Shown here piece after piece: positions 10,235 to 19,088 of a DNA stretch of 64,000 bases (position 1 is its first letter; each line of letters opens with the position of its first letter). This stretch comes from Nocardioides sp. S-1144. GTDB lineage: Bacteria > Actinomycetota > Actinomycetes > Propionibacteriales > Nocardioidaceae. The translations under genes were made by a program, and so were the position numbers. The stretch is taken from assembly GCF_005954645.2 (NCBI RefSeq), contig NZ_CP040695.2:3844001-3908000 (forward strand), in the 5' to 3' direction. The notes under the pieces are model-generated. The model worked only from the letters and a program-made list of their open reading frames with translations, was not told the origin of the DNA and did no database searches.

Positions 10235-12595
10235 TCAGCCCGCCCGGGCCGCCCGGGTCGCGGTGCGCACCAGCCGTCGCAGGCCGGCCTCCATCGACTC
10301 CCGGTCGGCGGTCCCGCCGTAGTCGGAGTACTCCACCCACACGGCCAGGTTGTCCACGACGGTGGCGACCGACCAGACCAGGTAGTCGGTGCCGTCGCGG
10401 TCGACGTAGCGCCGGACGGCGACGACGTCCCCGGGGAGGCCGGCGACGTCGCGCCCGGCCCCCGAGCGACCGGACCCGAGCATGGCGGCGACGGTCGCCG
10501 CGCGGTCGGTCGCGGCGGTGCCGTCGAGCCCGCCGCGCACGGCGTCCACCACGACGACGACCTCACCGAGGTCCCCCGTCGACCACGAGCAGGTCCGCTG
10601 CTCGTCGCCGAGACCGCCGGACTCCAGCGGCAGCTCCGGGTGCAGGTCGGCGACGACCGGGGCGAGCTCGCCGCAGATCTCGCCCACCCGGGCGACCGGC
10701 CCGTCGGCCCCGCGGGTGGGCAGGTCCACCTCGGCCCCGAGGGAGCGGAGCACGTCGAGGGTGGCCACGTAGGTCGCGTCCTGGAGCCGCCCGTAGGGCG
10801 TCAGCGCGCCGGCCAGGCTCTCGATCTGCAGGCTCTGGTCGGCCTCGACGACCACGACGACGTTGTGCCAGCGGGTGATCAGCTCGGCGCCGTAGCCGTC
10901 GAAGGAGTTGCCACCCCCGGCGGAGAAGGTGCCCCAGGACTCCTCCCCGACCGTCGCCTCCGGGGGCAGCAGCGGGGGCGGCGTCTCGTCGGGGTCCAGC
11001 GGCTCCCCGTTCACGAGCCCGCGGGCGCCGTCGGCGAGCTCCTGCGCGGCCTCGGTCGCGGTCACGTCCACACCCGGCTCCCCGACGTCGACCCGCACCG
11101 AGAGGCCGAGGGTGCGGTAGGCCGGCTGGCGGTCACGGCGCCACCGGCAGTCCACCGGTGCCGGCCGGTCGCCCCAGCCCAGCCGGAGCAGGCGCGGCGC
11201 GCTGGCGCCGGCGGCCTCGCAGGCGCCGACCGCCTGCTCGGGCCGGACGTCGTCGTCGGCCCACGCCTCCACGCCCTCCCGGCTCGTCGGGGCCCGGTAG
11301 TCGCCGGACTCGCCCTCGGCCGGCAGCCGGTACGCGGCCCGCCCGACGACGAGGAGCCCGCCCGCGACCTGCATCCCGTTGAGGGTGCTGCCGTCGAGGC
11401 GGCCCAGCAGCTGCGGCTCGCCCGGCTCGTCGAGGTCGTAGGCCAGCACGTCGGTCGCGGCACCCACCGGCGCCGAGACCAGCAGCCGGTCCCCGTCGAC
11501 CGCGGCGCCGGTCACGAACCCGCCGGGCGGCACCGGCGGTGCCAGGGTCCAGCGCTCCGCGCCGGTCGCGAGGTCGTAGGCGTGCAGGACCGAGGAGTCG
11601 GCGCTCTCGGGGTAGCGCCCCACGAGCAGGTCCCCGCTCCGTCCGAGGACCTCGAGCGACGGCTCGCGGAACAGCGACGACGGCGGCGTCTTGCCGACGT
11701 GGGCCCCCGGTTCCCCGTCCTCGCTCCACAGCCGCGTGGCGGGGCGGCCCTGGATGGTCGTCGTCAGGACGACCGGGTCGACCGCGACGACGTCGTGCAC
11801 CTCGGCGTAGCGGTGGTCGCGCACCAGGTGGCTCCACAGCCGGCGGCCGCTGTCGGCGTCGTACAGGGCGATCGCGCCGGCCCCGGACTCCGCGGGGATC
11901 CAGCCGGTGCCCGTCTCGTCGACGGTGTCGTCGGGACCGAGCTCGTAGTCGAGCACCGCGACCCGGTCGCCGAGGATCGCGCTCTCGTTGCGGCACGCCG
12001 TGTCGCGCGGCACGAGGGAGTCGAGCACCCGACCGTCGTCGAGGGCGAACCGGCGCACCTCGCTGCAGAAGGTGGTGACCAGGACCGTGCGGTCGGTGAC
12101 CGCGATGCCGTCCACCGAGTGGTACCGGTCCCGCTCACCGGGGGCCAGGTCGGGGTCGGTCGAGCCGAGCACCCGCTGCCACCGGACCGTGCCGGTCCGG
12201 ACGTCGAGGGCCACGGCTCCCGCGCACGTGCGCCACCCGCGCTGCTGCACGAGCACGCCGACGACGCCGTCGGCGCCGACCGTGTCGGAGACCTGGCAGA
12301 CCGTGCGGCCCCGCGGCGGCGTCCACCGCGACACCTCCTCGCCGGTGTCGCTCCGGACCGTCACCACGGCGGCGTCGCTGGCGAGGACGACCAGGTCGTC
12401 GGCCACGACGACCTGCCGCGGATCCCTGCCCCCGACGCTCCACGCCTCCTCGAGGGCGGGCGGCTCGGGGGTCACGGTCGGCGTGGACGTCTGCTGCGCC
12501 GCCGGCTCGTCGTCGGCACTGCACGCGACGAGGGTCGGAGCCAGCAGGAGGAGGGACACCGCGGCCAGGAGCCGGCGGGTCGGTCGGGGAGCCAT
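10235..12595 (-). CDS. Secreted lipoprotein with PQQ-like/Trp-docking beta-propeller repeats
   Basis: 786 residues. The N-terminus has RRLLAAVSLLLLAPTLVAC, a lipoprotein signal peptide with lipobox LVAC, so the protein is probably anchored outside on the membrane. The next ~430 residues carry blade-like repeats with the pattern 'YDxxSGRRLWS', 'DVRTGTVRWQ' and 'YDLATGAERWT', as in PQQ-type propellers. The last ~330 residues contain paired cysteines (VGACEAAGAS, PVDCRWR, GEICGEL, QRTCSW) and a region resembling small lipoprotein sensor domains. No enzyme motif is seen. It is paralogous to the gene at 12873-14648, with a tiny acidic gene between them. The start was chosen at the ATG that gives the signal peptide; upstream codons are Gly/Arg-rich shadow. 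Confidence 0.75.
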   Translation of the reverse strand: MAPRPTRRLLAAVSLLLLAPTLVACSADDEPAAQQTSTPTVTPEPPALEEAWSVGGRDPRQVVVADDLVVLASDAAVVTVRSDTGEEVSRWTPPRGRTVCQVSDTVGADGVVGVLVQQRGWRTCAGAVALDVRTGTVRWQRVLGSTDPDLAPGERDRYHSVDGIAVTDRTVLVTTFCSEVRRFALDDGRVLDSLVPRDTACRNESAILGDRVAVLDYELGPDDTVDETGTGWIPAESGAGAIALYDADSGRRLWSHLVRDHRYAEVHDVVAVDPVVLTTTIQGRPATRLWSEDGEPGAHVGKTPPSSLFREPSLEVLGRSGDLLVGRYPESADSSVLHAYDLATGAERWTLAPPVPPGGFVTGAAVDGDRLLVSAPVGAATDVLAYDLDEPGEPQLLGRLDGSTLNGMQVAGGLLVVGRAAYRLPAEGESGDYRAPTSREGVEAWADDDVRPEQAVGACEAAGASAPRLLRLGWGDRPAPVDCRWRRDRQPAYRTLGLSVRVDVGEPGVDVTATEAAQELADGARGLVNGEPLDPDETPPPLLPPEATVGEESWGTFSAGGGNSFDGYGAELITRWHNVVVVVEADQSLQIESLAGALTPYGRLQDATYVATLDVLRSLGAEVDLPTRGADGPVARVGEICGELAPVVADLHPELPLESGGLGDEQRTCSWSTGDLGEVVVVVDAVRGGLDGTAATDRAATVAAMLGSGRSGAGRDVAGLPGDVVAVRRYVDRDGTDYLVWSVATVVDNLAVWVEYSDYGGTADRESMEAGLRRLVRTATRAARAG

Positions 12596-12646
12596 GTCCC
12601 CGTCGTGCCCCCTCGGCGGGCGCCCCAACCCCCGGGCGGGGCGGGG

Positions 12647-12811
12647 TCAGGCGTCGGTCGCCGGGCCCTCGTCGACCGCGCCGCCCTCGCCGGCCCACTC
12701 CGACGTGGTGCTGTCGTCGAGGGCGGGGTCGGACTGGGTGTCGGCGTCGGCGTCGACGTCGGTGTCGATCTTCGCGGTGGTCGGGTCGGGGTCGGCGGGT
12801 CCGGTGCTCAT
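12647..12811 (-). CDS. Small acidic hypothetical protein
   Basis: 54 residues beginning MSTGPADPDPTTAKIDT, very rich in Asp/Ala/Thr, with no membrane segment or cysteine, and likely disordered. The frame keeps the high third-position GC of its neighbours and lies between two lipoprotein genes read in the same direction. No good Shine-Dalgarno sequence is seen (CGGGGTC upstream). It could be a real small protein of unknown role or chance coding in a GC-rich spacer. Confidence 0.45.
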   Translation of the reverse strand: MSTGPADPDPTTAKIDTDVDADADTQSDPALDDSTTSEWAGEGGAVDEGPATDA

Positions 12812-12872
12812 GACCCCGACGCTACGGGGGGCCAGGGCGACGCACGACGTCCGCGGGGGTGAGACCGGCGCC

Positions 12873-14648
12873 TCAGCCCTCGGAGCCCAGCTGGTCGAGC
12901 ACGGCCTCGGTACCCGTCGTCAGGGCGTCCCGGACGACGGCCGGGTCGTAGGGACCGACGCTCGTCGAGCCTCCGGCGACGCGGACGACGACGTTGCGCC
13001 ACCGGGTCACCATGGCAGCGGGGACGTAGCCGAACGGGTCACCACGCACGATGTCGAAGGACCCCCAGGCGGCGTCGCCGGGGTGCGACCCGTCGGCCAG
13101 CGACGGGAGGTCGCCGTCGACCGTGCCGCGGTAGTAGTCGACCAGCTCCTCCGTCACGTCGACGGCCGGCATCGACGTGCCGTCGCCCTTCCGTCTCGGT
13201 GCGAAGACCTCGACCTCGACGCGGAGCATGACGACACCACCGCCGCGCGGGGCGTAGCGGTACCAGGTGCAGTCCGAGGGCGGCGGCACGTCGTCGGGCC
13301 GGAAGCCGAGGAGCGCGGGGGTCTGCTCGCCGGCCGCCTCGCACGCGTCGACGGCGTCCTCGGGCCGGACGTCGCCGGGGGACCAGTCGCCCAGCCTCGC
13401 CGGGGTGTCGGGTCGGTATTCGCCCTCCTCGCCGTCCTCGGGGACCAGGTAGGCGGCCGACCCGGCCAGCACCAGGTCGCCGTCGAGCCGGACGCCTGAC
13501 CCCGGGACCCGGCCGAGGACCTGGGGCGTGCCCGGATCGAGGAGGTCGTAGCCGAGGAGGTCGGTGTGCTCGTCGACGCCGACGGCGACGACCAGCCGGT
13601 CGTCGTCGACGGTGGCCTCGATCGTGTGACCTTCGGTCCCGGCGCCGGGCGGCACCAGCTCCCAGACCTCCGCGCCCGTGCGGAGGTCGTGGCCGCGCAG
13701 GACGTCCGGGTCGGCGCTGTCCGGGTAGCGAGTCACCACCAGGTCACCGAGCCGGCCGACGACCTCGACGTAGCCCAGGTCGCGGGTCGACGAGCGAGCG
13801 AGGGCGCTCTTGCCGATCGCCGGCCCGGGCCTCCCCTCGGCGTCCCAGGCGCGGGTGGTGACCACGTTCCTCGACGAGGCGGAGAGCAGGACCCGTCGCG
13901 GGTCGACCAGGTCCAGCTGCTCGACCGAGGTCCGGAACTGGTTCGGGACGGTGCGCGTCCACAACGACCGGCCGGAGTCGACGTCGTACAGCCCGAGCTC
14001 GACCCGGTCTCCCGAGGCCCGCTCGACCCGGTGCGAGATCGCGACGCGGTCGCCCGCGATCGTGCTCTCCTGGTCGTAGCACCCCGCGCCCCCGGGAGCG
14101 AGGCGGTCGAGCTCGCGGCCGTCGGCCAGCGCCCTGCGCCAGACGCCGCCACACTCACCCTGCACGACCAGCGTGCGGTCGGTAATCGCCACCACGAGCC
14201 CACCGGTGAACTGCTGCTCGCCGGGTCCGTGGAGCGCGGCCTGCCACCGCAGCGTGCCGGTGCGCACGTCGAGCGCCACGGCGGTGCGGCACCCGCGGCG
14301 GCGGTCGCTCAGCACGACCCCGAGGGTGTCGTCGTCCCCCAGGGTCGCCGAGGCGCGGCAGATCGTGCCGCGCGGCGGTGACCACCGCGACACCAGGCCA
14401 CCGGTCGCCCGGTCGTGGACGACGACCTCCGCCGAGGCGACCCGGACGATGAGCCCGGCGTCGAGGACGACGTCCTCGACGCCGCCGTCCGGCAGGTCGG
14501 CAGGGTCGCTCTGCCAGACCGGCTCGAGCGTGGGCGGCGTCGGCCCCGACGACGTGGCCGGGTCGGGCTCGTCGTCACCGGTGCACGCCGTCAGCGTGAG
14601 GGACAGCGCGAGCACGGCGGCTGCGGTGGCACGGGAGCGGCGGGGCAT
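12873..14648 (-). CDS. Secreted lipoprotein, propeller-type, paralogue of 10235-12595
   Basis: 591 residues. Signal peptide AAAVLALSLTLTAC has lipobox TLTAC, then an Asp/Glu/Pro linker. The propeller part shares block after block with its neighbour: VSRWSPPRGTICRAS against VSRWTPPRGRTVCQVS, VALDVRTGTLRWQ against VALDVRTGTVRWQ, and RRLWSHLV against RSLWTRTV. It also shares the Cys-bearing segment DACEAAGEQTPALLGF. It is about 195 residues shorter, missing most of the C-terminal domain of the other. A tandem duplication followed by loss or gain of the C-terminal part is the simplest reading. Function unknown; surface sensing or binding are possible. Confidence 0.75.
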   Translation of the reverse strand: MPRRSRATAAAVLALSLTLTACTGDDEPDPATSSGPTPPTLEPVWQSDPADLPDGGVEDVVLDAGLIVRVASAEVVVHDRATGGLVSRWSPPRGTICRASATLGDDDTLGVVLSDRRRGCRTAVALDVRTGTLRWQAALHGPGEQQFTGGLVVAITDRTLVVQGECGGVWRRALADGRELDRLAPGGAGCYDQESTIAGDRVAISHRVERASGDRVELGLYDVDSGRSLWTRTVPNQFRTSVEQLDLVDPRRVLLSASSRNVVTTRAWDAEGRPGPAIGKSALARSSTRDLGYVEVVGRLGDLVVTRYPDSADPDVLRGHDLRTGAEVWELVPPGAGTEGHTIEATVDDDRLVVAVGVDEHTDLLGYDLLDPGTPQVLGRVPGSGVRLDGDLVLAGSAAYLVPEDGEEGEYRPDTPARLGDWSPGDVRPEDAVDACEAAGEQTPALLGFRPDDVPPPSDCTWYRYAPRGGGVVMLRVEVEVFAPRRKGDGTSMPAVDVTEELVDYYRGTVDGDLPSLADGSHPGDAAWGSFDIVRGDPFGYVPAAMVTRWRNVVVRVAGGSTSVGPYDPAVVRDALTTGTEAVLDQLGSEG

Positions 14649-14704
14649 GACCCTGGTCGTGCCCAGGCCGGGCGCCCCTCAACCCGCTGCGGCGTCGTGG
14701 GACG

Positions 14705-15565
14705 TCAGTAGTCGTAGAACCCGCGGCCGGTCTTGCGCCCGAGGAGGCCGGCGTCGACCATCCGGGCCAGCAGCGGGGGCGGGGCGTAGAGCTGCTCCTT
14801 GAACTCCTCGTAGAGCGACTCCGCGACGGCCTTGGTGGTGTCGAGGCCGATCAGGTCGGCGAGGGCGAGCGGGCCCTGCGGGTGGGCGGCGCCCAGGACC
14901 AGGCCGCGGTCGATGTCCTCGGCGGTCGCGAACCCGGACTCCAGCATGCGGATCGCGGAGAGGATGAAGGGGATCAGCAGCGAGTTGACCACGAAGCCGG
15001 CCCGGTCCTGGCACAGGATCGCCTGCTTGCCGAGCGAGCCCTCGACGAAGGCGCGCGAGCGCTCCGTGGTCTCGGCGGAGGTGAGCAGGCTCGGTACCAG
15101 CTCGACGAGCGCCAGCACGGGGACCGGGTTGAAGAAGTGGATGCCGAGCACCTGCTCGGGACGGCTCGTGACGACGCCGAGCTTCATGATCGGGATCGAG
15201 GAGGTGTTGGAGGCCAGGATCGCGTCCGGGGAGGTGACGATCGCGTCGAGCCGCTTGAACAGCTCGACCTTGGCCGCCTCCTGCTCGACGATGGCCTCGA
15301 CCACCAGGTCCCGGTCGGCGAGCGCGTCGAGCTCGGTCTCGACCCGGACCCGCTCGAGGACGGCCTCGGCGGAGTCGAGCTTGCCGCGGTCGACGGCGCG
15401 GCGCAGCGACTTCTCGAGCCGGGCCAGCCCGGCCTGCGCGGCGGCGTCGTCCGCCTCCACGACGACGACGTCCAGCCCGGCGCGGGCCGAGACCTCCACG
15501 ATGCCGCTGCCCATGAGCCCGAAGCCCACCACCCCTGCCCTGCTGACGGCCCTGCTCACGCTCAT
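14705..15565 (-). CDS. 3-hydroxybutyryl-CoA dehydrogenase
   Basis: 286-residue NAD(P)-dependent enzyme (HBDH/FadB2/PaaH type) that interconverts 3-hydroxybutyryl-CoA and acetoacetyl-CoA. Rossmann motif GVVGFGLMGSGIVEVSARAG near residue 11, then catalytic-region motifs ASNTSSIPI, GIHFFNPVPVLALVE (catalytic His) and DRAGFVVNSLLIPF (Asn); it ends LLGRKTGRGFYDY, the family C-terminus. ATG 15565 follows GGAGGAG at good spacing. It diverges from the phosphatase/hydratase/SDR operon across a TetR-type palindrome, so both units may share a regulator that responds to an acyl-CoA or acid. Confidence 0.92.
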   Translation of the reverse strand: MSVSRAVSRAGVVGFGLMGSGIVEVSARAGLDVVVVEADDAAAQAGLARLEKSLRRAVDRGKLDSAEAVLERVRVETELDALADRDLVVEAIVEQEAAKVELFKRLDAIVTSPDAILASNTSSIPIMKLGVVTSRPEQVLGIHFFNPVPVLALVELVPSLLTSAETTERSRAFVEGSLGKQAILCQDRAGFVVNSLLIPFILSAIRMLESGFATAEDIDRGLVLGAAHPQGPLALADLIGLDTTKAVAESLYEEFKEQLYAPPPLLARMVDAGLLGRKTGRGFYDY

Positions 15566-15650
15566 CTGCTCCTCCACGCTGGTCGACTCCGCCCATCATG
15601 TCCTCCGGCCGGGTCCCGGCCCCGACCGGGGGCCGGGCGACCTGGACAAA

Positions 15651-15673
15651 ACCGAACGATCGTTAGGTATGGT
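15651..15673. promoter_or_regulatory. TetR-type operator and -10 box in the divergent promoter
   Basis: ACCGAACGATCGTTAGGT at 15651-15668 is an imperfect dyad with a perfect AACGATCGTT core (15655-15664), the form of many TetR-family operators in actinobacterial acyl-CoA and drug-response genes. TATGGT (15668-15673) follows, then six bases and the ATG at 15680, which suggests a leaderless transcript blocked by whatever binds the dyad. No TetR gene is in the window, so the regulator would act in trans. Confidence 0.5.
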
Positions 15674-15679
15674 GCCAGC

Positions 15680-16450
15680 ATGACCGACGTTGCGAGCACC
15701 GGCCCGCCGCGGCTGCCCGACCTGGCCAACCTCCGCGACGTCGGCGGGCTGCCCACCGGTGACGGCCGCCGCACCCGGTCGGGACGCCTGCTGCGCAGCG
15801 CGACGCCGTTCTACCTCGACGCCGCCCAGGCCGCGGTGCTCGCCGACGAGGTCGGGGTCCGCCTGCGGATCGACCTGCGCTCGCGCGGCGAGGTCGACGG
15901 CGCGACCAGCGAGCACCTCGCGGCGGTCGAGCACGACGTCCTGCACGCGCCCGTGCGGTCGGGGTCGTCCTTCGCGGTCGACCCGACCGGCGAGGAGGGC
16001 ACCGGCCCGGTCGAGGTCATGACCGCGCACTACCTGCGCTTCCTCGAGCACTCCCCCGACGCGTTCGAGGCGATCACCCGGGCGGTGGCGACGCCCGGGC
16101 GCACCCCGGCACTCGTGCACTGCACGCTCGGCAAGGACCGCACCGGCGTCACCGTCGCCCTGCTGCTCTCCGCCGTCGGCGTCACCGACGAGGCGATCGT
16201 CGCCGACTACGCCCGCACCGAGGGCCAGAACGTCGACCTGCTCGACCGGCTGCTGGGGCTGCCCGGCTACGCCGAGCGGATCGCCGCCCTGCCCGCCGAG
16301 GCGCTCGGCGCGCAGCCGGCGACCATGACCGCGTTCCTCGCCGGCCTCCAGGCGACCCACGGCGGCGCCGCGGGCTACCTGCGCTCGGTCGGCGTCGAGG
16401 ACGCCGTCCTCGACGCGCTCGACCGGCAGCTCGTGGAGGAGGAACGATGA
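15680..16450 (+). CDS. Tyrosine/serine protein phosphatase, PtpB-like (Y_phosphatase3)
   Basis: 256 residues. It has the active-site P-loop HCTLGKDRTG (nucleophile C148, then K, D and R), the signature of the atypical protein tyrosine phosphatases related to mycobacterial PtpB. NLRDVGGLPT and GRLLRSATPFYLD near the N-terminus are also typical, as is LRIDLRSRGEVDG. It is a soluble cytosolic protein by sequence (no signal peptide). First gene of a three-gene unit, overlapping the enoyl-CoA hydratase gene by ATGA. The substrate may be a phosphotyrosine, phosphoserine or phosphoinositide; the sequence does not say which. Confidence 0.85.
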   Translation: MTDVASTGPPRLPDLANLRDVGGLPTGDGRRTRSGRLLRSATPFYLDAAQAAVLADEVGVRLRIDLRSRGEVDGATSEHLAAVEHDVLHAPVRSGSSFAVDPTGEEGTGPVEVMTAHYLRFLEHSPDAFEAITRAVATPGRTPALVHCTLGKDRTGVTVALLLSAVGVTDEAIVADYARTEGQNVDLLDRLLGLPGYAERIAALPAEALGAQPATMTAFLAGLQATHGGAAGYLRSVGVEDAVLDALDRQLVEEER

Positions 16451-17295
16451 CGACGACACCGACGACACCGTCCGGCCCGGCGGACCCGCCGACCGGCACC
16501 GTGCGGGTGGAGACCCCGCGCGACGGCGTCCGGGTGGTCACCCTGGACCGGTCCGAGCGGCTCAACACCCTCGACGTGACCCTCGTGCAGCGGCTGCACC
16601 GCACGCTCGACGAGATCGCCGCCGACCCCACCTGCCGGGTCGTCGTCCTCACCGGCGCCGGGCGGGCCTTCAGCGCCGGCCTCGACCTCGGCGGGTACGG
16701 CGACCCCGAGCGCGACGAGCGGCTCGGCCGGACGCTGGCCACCCTCGAGCGGCAGCGCGAGATCGCGGCGCTGACCGAGCGGCTGCACTCGCTGCCGCAG
16801 CCGGTGATCGCGGCGGTCAACGGCCCGGCGGCCGGCGGTGGGCTGGCGCTGGTGTGCGCGAGCGACGTCCGGATCGCCGCGGAGGGCGCGGTCTTCGCGG
16901 TCTCCTTCATCCGGGCCGGGTTCTCGGCGTGCGACATCGGCGTCTCGTGGCTGCTGCCGCGGATCGTCGGGGCGGGCGCGGCCCACGAGCTGATGCTCAC
17001 CGGACGCCGCTTCGACGCCGTCGAGGCGCACCGGATCGGTCTGGTCGTCGAGGTCGTCGCCCCCGAGGCGCTGCTCGACGTGGCGCTGGCCAAGGCCGAG
17101 GAGATCATGCTCAACGGGCCGATCCAGGTCGAGCTCACCAAGGAGGGCATGTGGCTGGCCCTGGAGGTGCCGTCGTTGCGGACGATGATCGAGCTGGAGA
17201 ACCGGCAGCAGGTGATCACCGCGCTGACCAAGGACTCCGTCGAGGCCCGACGCGCGTTCCTCGAGAAGCGGCCGCCGTCGTTCCGGGGGCGGTGA
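16447..17295 (+). CDS. Enoyl-CoA hydratase/isomerase family protein
   Basis: 282-residue crotonase-fold protein. Motifs: GRAFSAGLDLGGYG (oxyanion hole), PVIAAVNGPAAGGGLALVCASDVRIA and FSACDIGVSWLLPRIVG. In classical hydratases two Glu residues sit in the 'E' positions near AAGGG and GxxPE; here the second region reads FSACDIGVSW, with Asp where many have Glu or Pro-Asp. The exact reaction (hydratase, isomerase or another crotonase) is therefore open. The start overlaps the phosphatase stop, and the stop overlaps the SDR start by one base (TGATG). It probably works in beta-oxidation-like acyl-CoA turnover. Confidence 0.88.
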   Translation: MTTTPTTPSGPADPPTGTVRVETPRDGVRVVTLDRSERLNTLDVTLVQRLHRTLDEIAADPTCRVVVLTGAGRAFSAGLDLGGYGDPERDERLGRTLATLERQREIAALTERLHSLPQPVIAAVNGPAAGGGLALVCASDVRIAAEGAVFAVSFIRAGFSACDIGVSWLLPRIVGAGAAHELMLTGRRFDAVEAHRIGLVVEVVAPEALLDVALAKAEEIMLNGPIQVELTKEGMWLALEVPSLRTMIELENRQQVITALTKDSVEARRAFLEKRPPSFRGR

Positions 17296-18053
17296 TGGAC
17301 GCCGAGCCGGTGCTGGCCGGCCAGGTCGCCCTCGTCACCGGCGCCGCGACCGGCCTCGGCCGCCGCTTCGCCGAGACCCTGGCCCGCCACGGGGCGGCGG
17401 TGGCGATCGCCGGTCGCCGCGTCGACCGGCTGCAGGAGGCCGCCGACGCGATCGGTCGGGCGGGCGGCACCGCGCTGCCCGTCGTCCTCGACGTGCGCGA
17501 CGCGGCCGCGATCGAGGCGACCCTCGACGGCGTGACCGAGGCCCTCGGGCTGCCCTCGATCCTCGTCAACAACGCCGGCGTGCCGGACGCCCGGCGGGCG
17601 CACCGGATGCCGCTCGAGCTCGTCGACGCCGTCCTCGAGACGAACCTGCGCGGACCCTGGCTGCTGGCGACGTCGCTGGCCGCCCGGCTGATCGCGGCCG
17701 AGCGCCCGGGCCGGATCGTGAACATCTCCTCGATGTCGGCCTTCCAGTACGGCGGCGAGGGCGCCGCCCTCTACTCCGTCACGAAGGCGGCGGTGAACCG
17801 GATGACCGAGGTGCTCGCCGTCGAGTGGGCCGCGCGGGGGATCAACGTCAACGCCATCGCGCCCGGCGCGTTCGCCTCCGAGATGATGGACGGCATGCTC
17901 GAGCGGATGGGCGACATCACCGCGGGCTACCCGCGGCGCCGGCTCGGCGACCCGGCCATGCTCGACTCGACCCTGCTCCACCTGGTCTCTCCGGCCTCGG
18001 AGTACGTGACCGGCACGGTCGTCAAGGTCGACGACGGGCAGCTGCCCCGCTGA
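17295..18053 (+). CDS. Short-chain dehydrogenase/reductase
   Basis: 252-residue classical SDR. Cofactor motif VTGAATGLGRRFAETLARHG near residue 14, NNAG near 90, and catalytic Ser (ISSMSAF) with Y-S-V-T-K. The loop VNAIAPGAFASEMMDGM and the C-terminal TGTVVKVDDGQ are standard. AGRRVDRL after the second strand suggests NADP preference (basic residues), though this is only a guide. Third gene of the coupled operon, plausibly acting on a hydroxyacyl or keto intermediate made by the neighbours. Confidence 0.9.
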   Translation: MDAEPVLAGQVALVTGAATGLGRRFAETLARHGAAVAIAGRRVDRLQEAADAIGRAGGTALPVVLDVRDAAAIEATLDGVTEALGLPSILVNNAGVPDARRAHRMPLELVDAVLETNLRGPWLLATSLAARLIAAERPGRIVNISSMSAFQYGGEGAALYSVTKAAVNRMTEVLAVEWAARGINVNAIAPGAFASEMMDGMLERMGDITAGYPRRRLGDPAMLDSTLLHLVSPASEYVTGTVVKVDDGQLPR

Positions 18054-18069
18054 GGCGGGTCCCGCTCAG
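18050..18069. terminator. Short palindrome overlapping both convergent stop codons
   Basis: CTGAGGCGGGTCCCGCTCAG folds into an 8-bp stem (one bulge, 3-base loop). It includes the TGA of the SDR gene (18051-18053) and the TGA of the epimerase gene (18066-18068) on the other strand. The genes are only 12 bp apart, so this may act as a two-way terminator; there is no T run. Confidence 0.35.
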
Positions 18070-18986
18070 CCGCGCAGGCCGGCGGCGATCTCGGTGAAGG
18101 CGCGATCCCGGTCGACCGTGGGCCGCCAGCCCCAGCCGTGCGCGCGGTCGCTGACGATCCGGCCGGTCCAGGCCGGTCCGTCGTCCCAGACCGGGTCGAC
18201 GCCGAGGGCGGCGCAGACGGTGCCGTAGTAGTCGCGCTGGGTCGCCGGCGCGGCGGCGAGGTTCACCGGGGTGCAGCCGCCGGCCACCGGACCGACCTCG
18301 GGGTCGTCGTGCGCGGCGACGAGCCCGACGGCGACGTCGGCGAGGAACGAGGCGAGGTCGACGACGTGGACCCAGGCGAAGGTCCGGTCGGGGACGTCGC
18401 GGCGCTGGGTCTCGTCGTCGCGCAGGTCGGCGGGGCGCAGGGTGTTCCAGATCGAGGTCTCCCCGGGACCGAGGATGGCCGGCGGACGGACCAGCACGCG
18501 CGTGGTCCCGTCGACGGAGGCGAGCGCGGCGTCGGTGTCGCGCTTGGTCACCGAGTAGTCGTCGCCGTCGTCGGGGGCGAGCGCGGAGGCCTCGTCGACG
18601 TCACCGGCGCCGGCCGAGCGGTCGTAGACCGACGCGGTCGAGACGTGCACGAACCGGTCGACGCCGGCCTCGGCGGCGGCCCGGGCGATGGTCGTGGTGC
18701 CCTCGACCCCGATCCGCTGCTGGGTCTCCCGGTCGCTGCCCATCGGGTGCACCGTGGTGACCACCGCGGCCGCGCCCTCGACGACGCGGCGCGCGACGTC
18801 GGGGTCGGGGTCGGAGAACTCCCCCACGACCTCCTCGACGCCGGGCAGGTCGGGCGTCGTCGCGGCCCGGCGGACGACGGCGCGCACCTGCGCGCCCCGC
18901 TCGACCAGCGCCGCACACACGTGGGAGCCGACGAACCCGTTCGCCCCGGTGACCACGACGACGGGGGCAGCAGCACGCTCGCTCAT
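18066..18986 (-). CDS. NAD(P)-dependent epimerase/dehydratase (extended SDR)
   Basis: 306 residues. Extended-SDR start VVVVTGANGFVGSHVCAALVERG, then FVHVSTASVYDRS (Ser) and DDYSVTKRDTD (YxxxK), and RPPAILGPGET (substrate-loop motif of the family). It may act on a nucleotide sugar, a flavonoid-like ketone or a sterol-type substrate; nothing decides. ATG 18986 is used; an ATG at 18998 (MVVG) adds four residues. It diverges from the DUF2975/Xre pair across a gap holding the GAATCGATCGATTC palindrome. Confidence 0.85.
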   Translation of the reverse strand: MSERAAAPVVVVTGANGFVGSHVCAALVERGAQVRAVVRRAATTPDLPGVEEVVGEFSDPDPDVARRVVEGAAAVVTTVHPMGSDRETQQRIGVEGTTTIARAAAEAGVDRFVHVSTASVYDRSAGAGDVDEASALAPDDGDDYSVTKRDTDAALASVDGTTRVLVRPPAILGPGETSIWNTLRPADLRDDETQRRDVPDRTFAWVHVVDLASFLADVAVGLVAAHDDPEVGPVAGGCTPVNLAAAPATQRDYYGTVCAALGVDPVWDDGPAWTGRIVSDRAHGWGWRPTVDRDRAFTEIAAGLRG

Positions 18987-19034
18987 GCCCACCACCATGG
19001 CACGCACCACCCCGGCCTCGATCCCGCACTGGTG

Positions 19035-19048
19035 GAATCGATCGATTC
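19035..19048. promoter_or_regulatory. 14-bp perfect palindrome in the divergent promoter
   Basis: GAATCGATCGATTC lies midway between the epimerase gene and the DUF2975 gene, followed by the related half site TCTCGATAGATTG. The stretch is AT-rich for this genome. It may be the operator of the small Xre regulator encoded just downstream or part of the divergent promoters; the binding protein is a guess. Confidence 0.4.
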
Positions 19049-19088
19049 TCGATAGATTGTCGCCGTCCAACGATTGAAAGGTGTCGAC

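Noticed and set aside
16447..18053. Polyketide or fatty-acid synthase modules
   Set aside because: The crotonase and SDR are stand-alone enzymes with normal lengths and no carrier or ketosynthase domains nearby.
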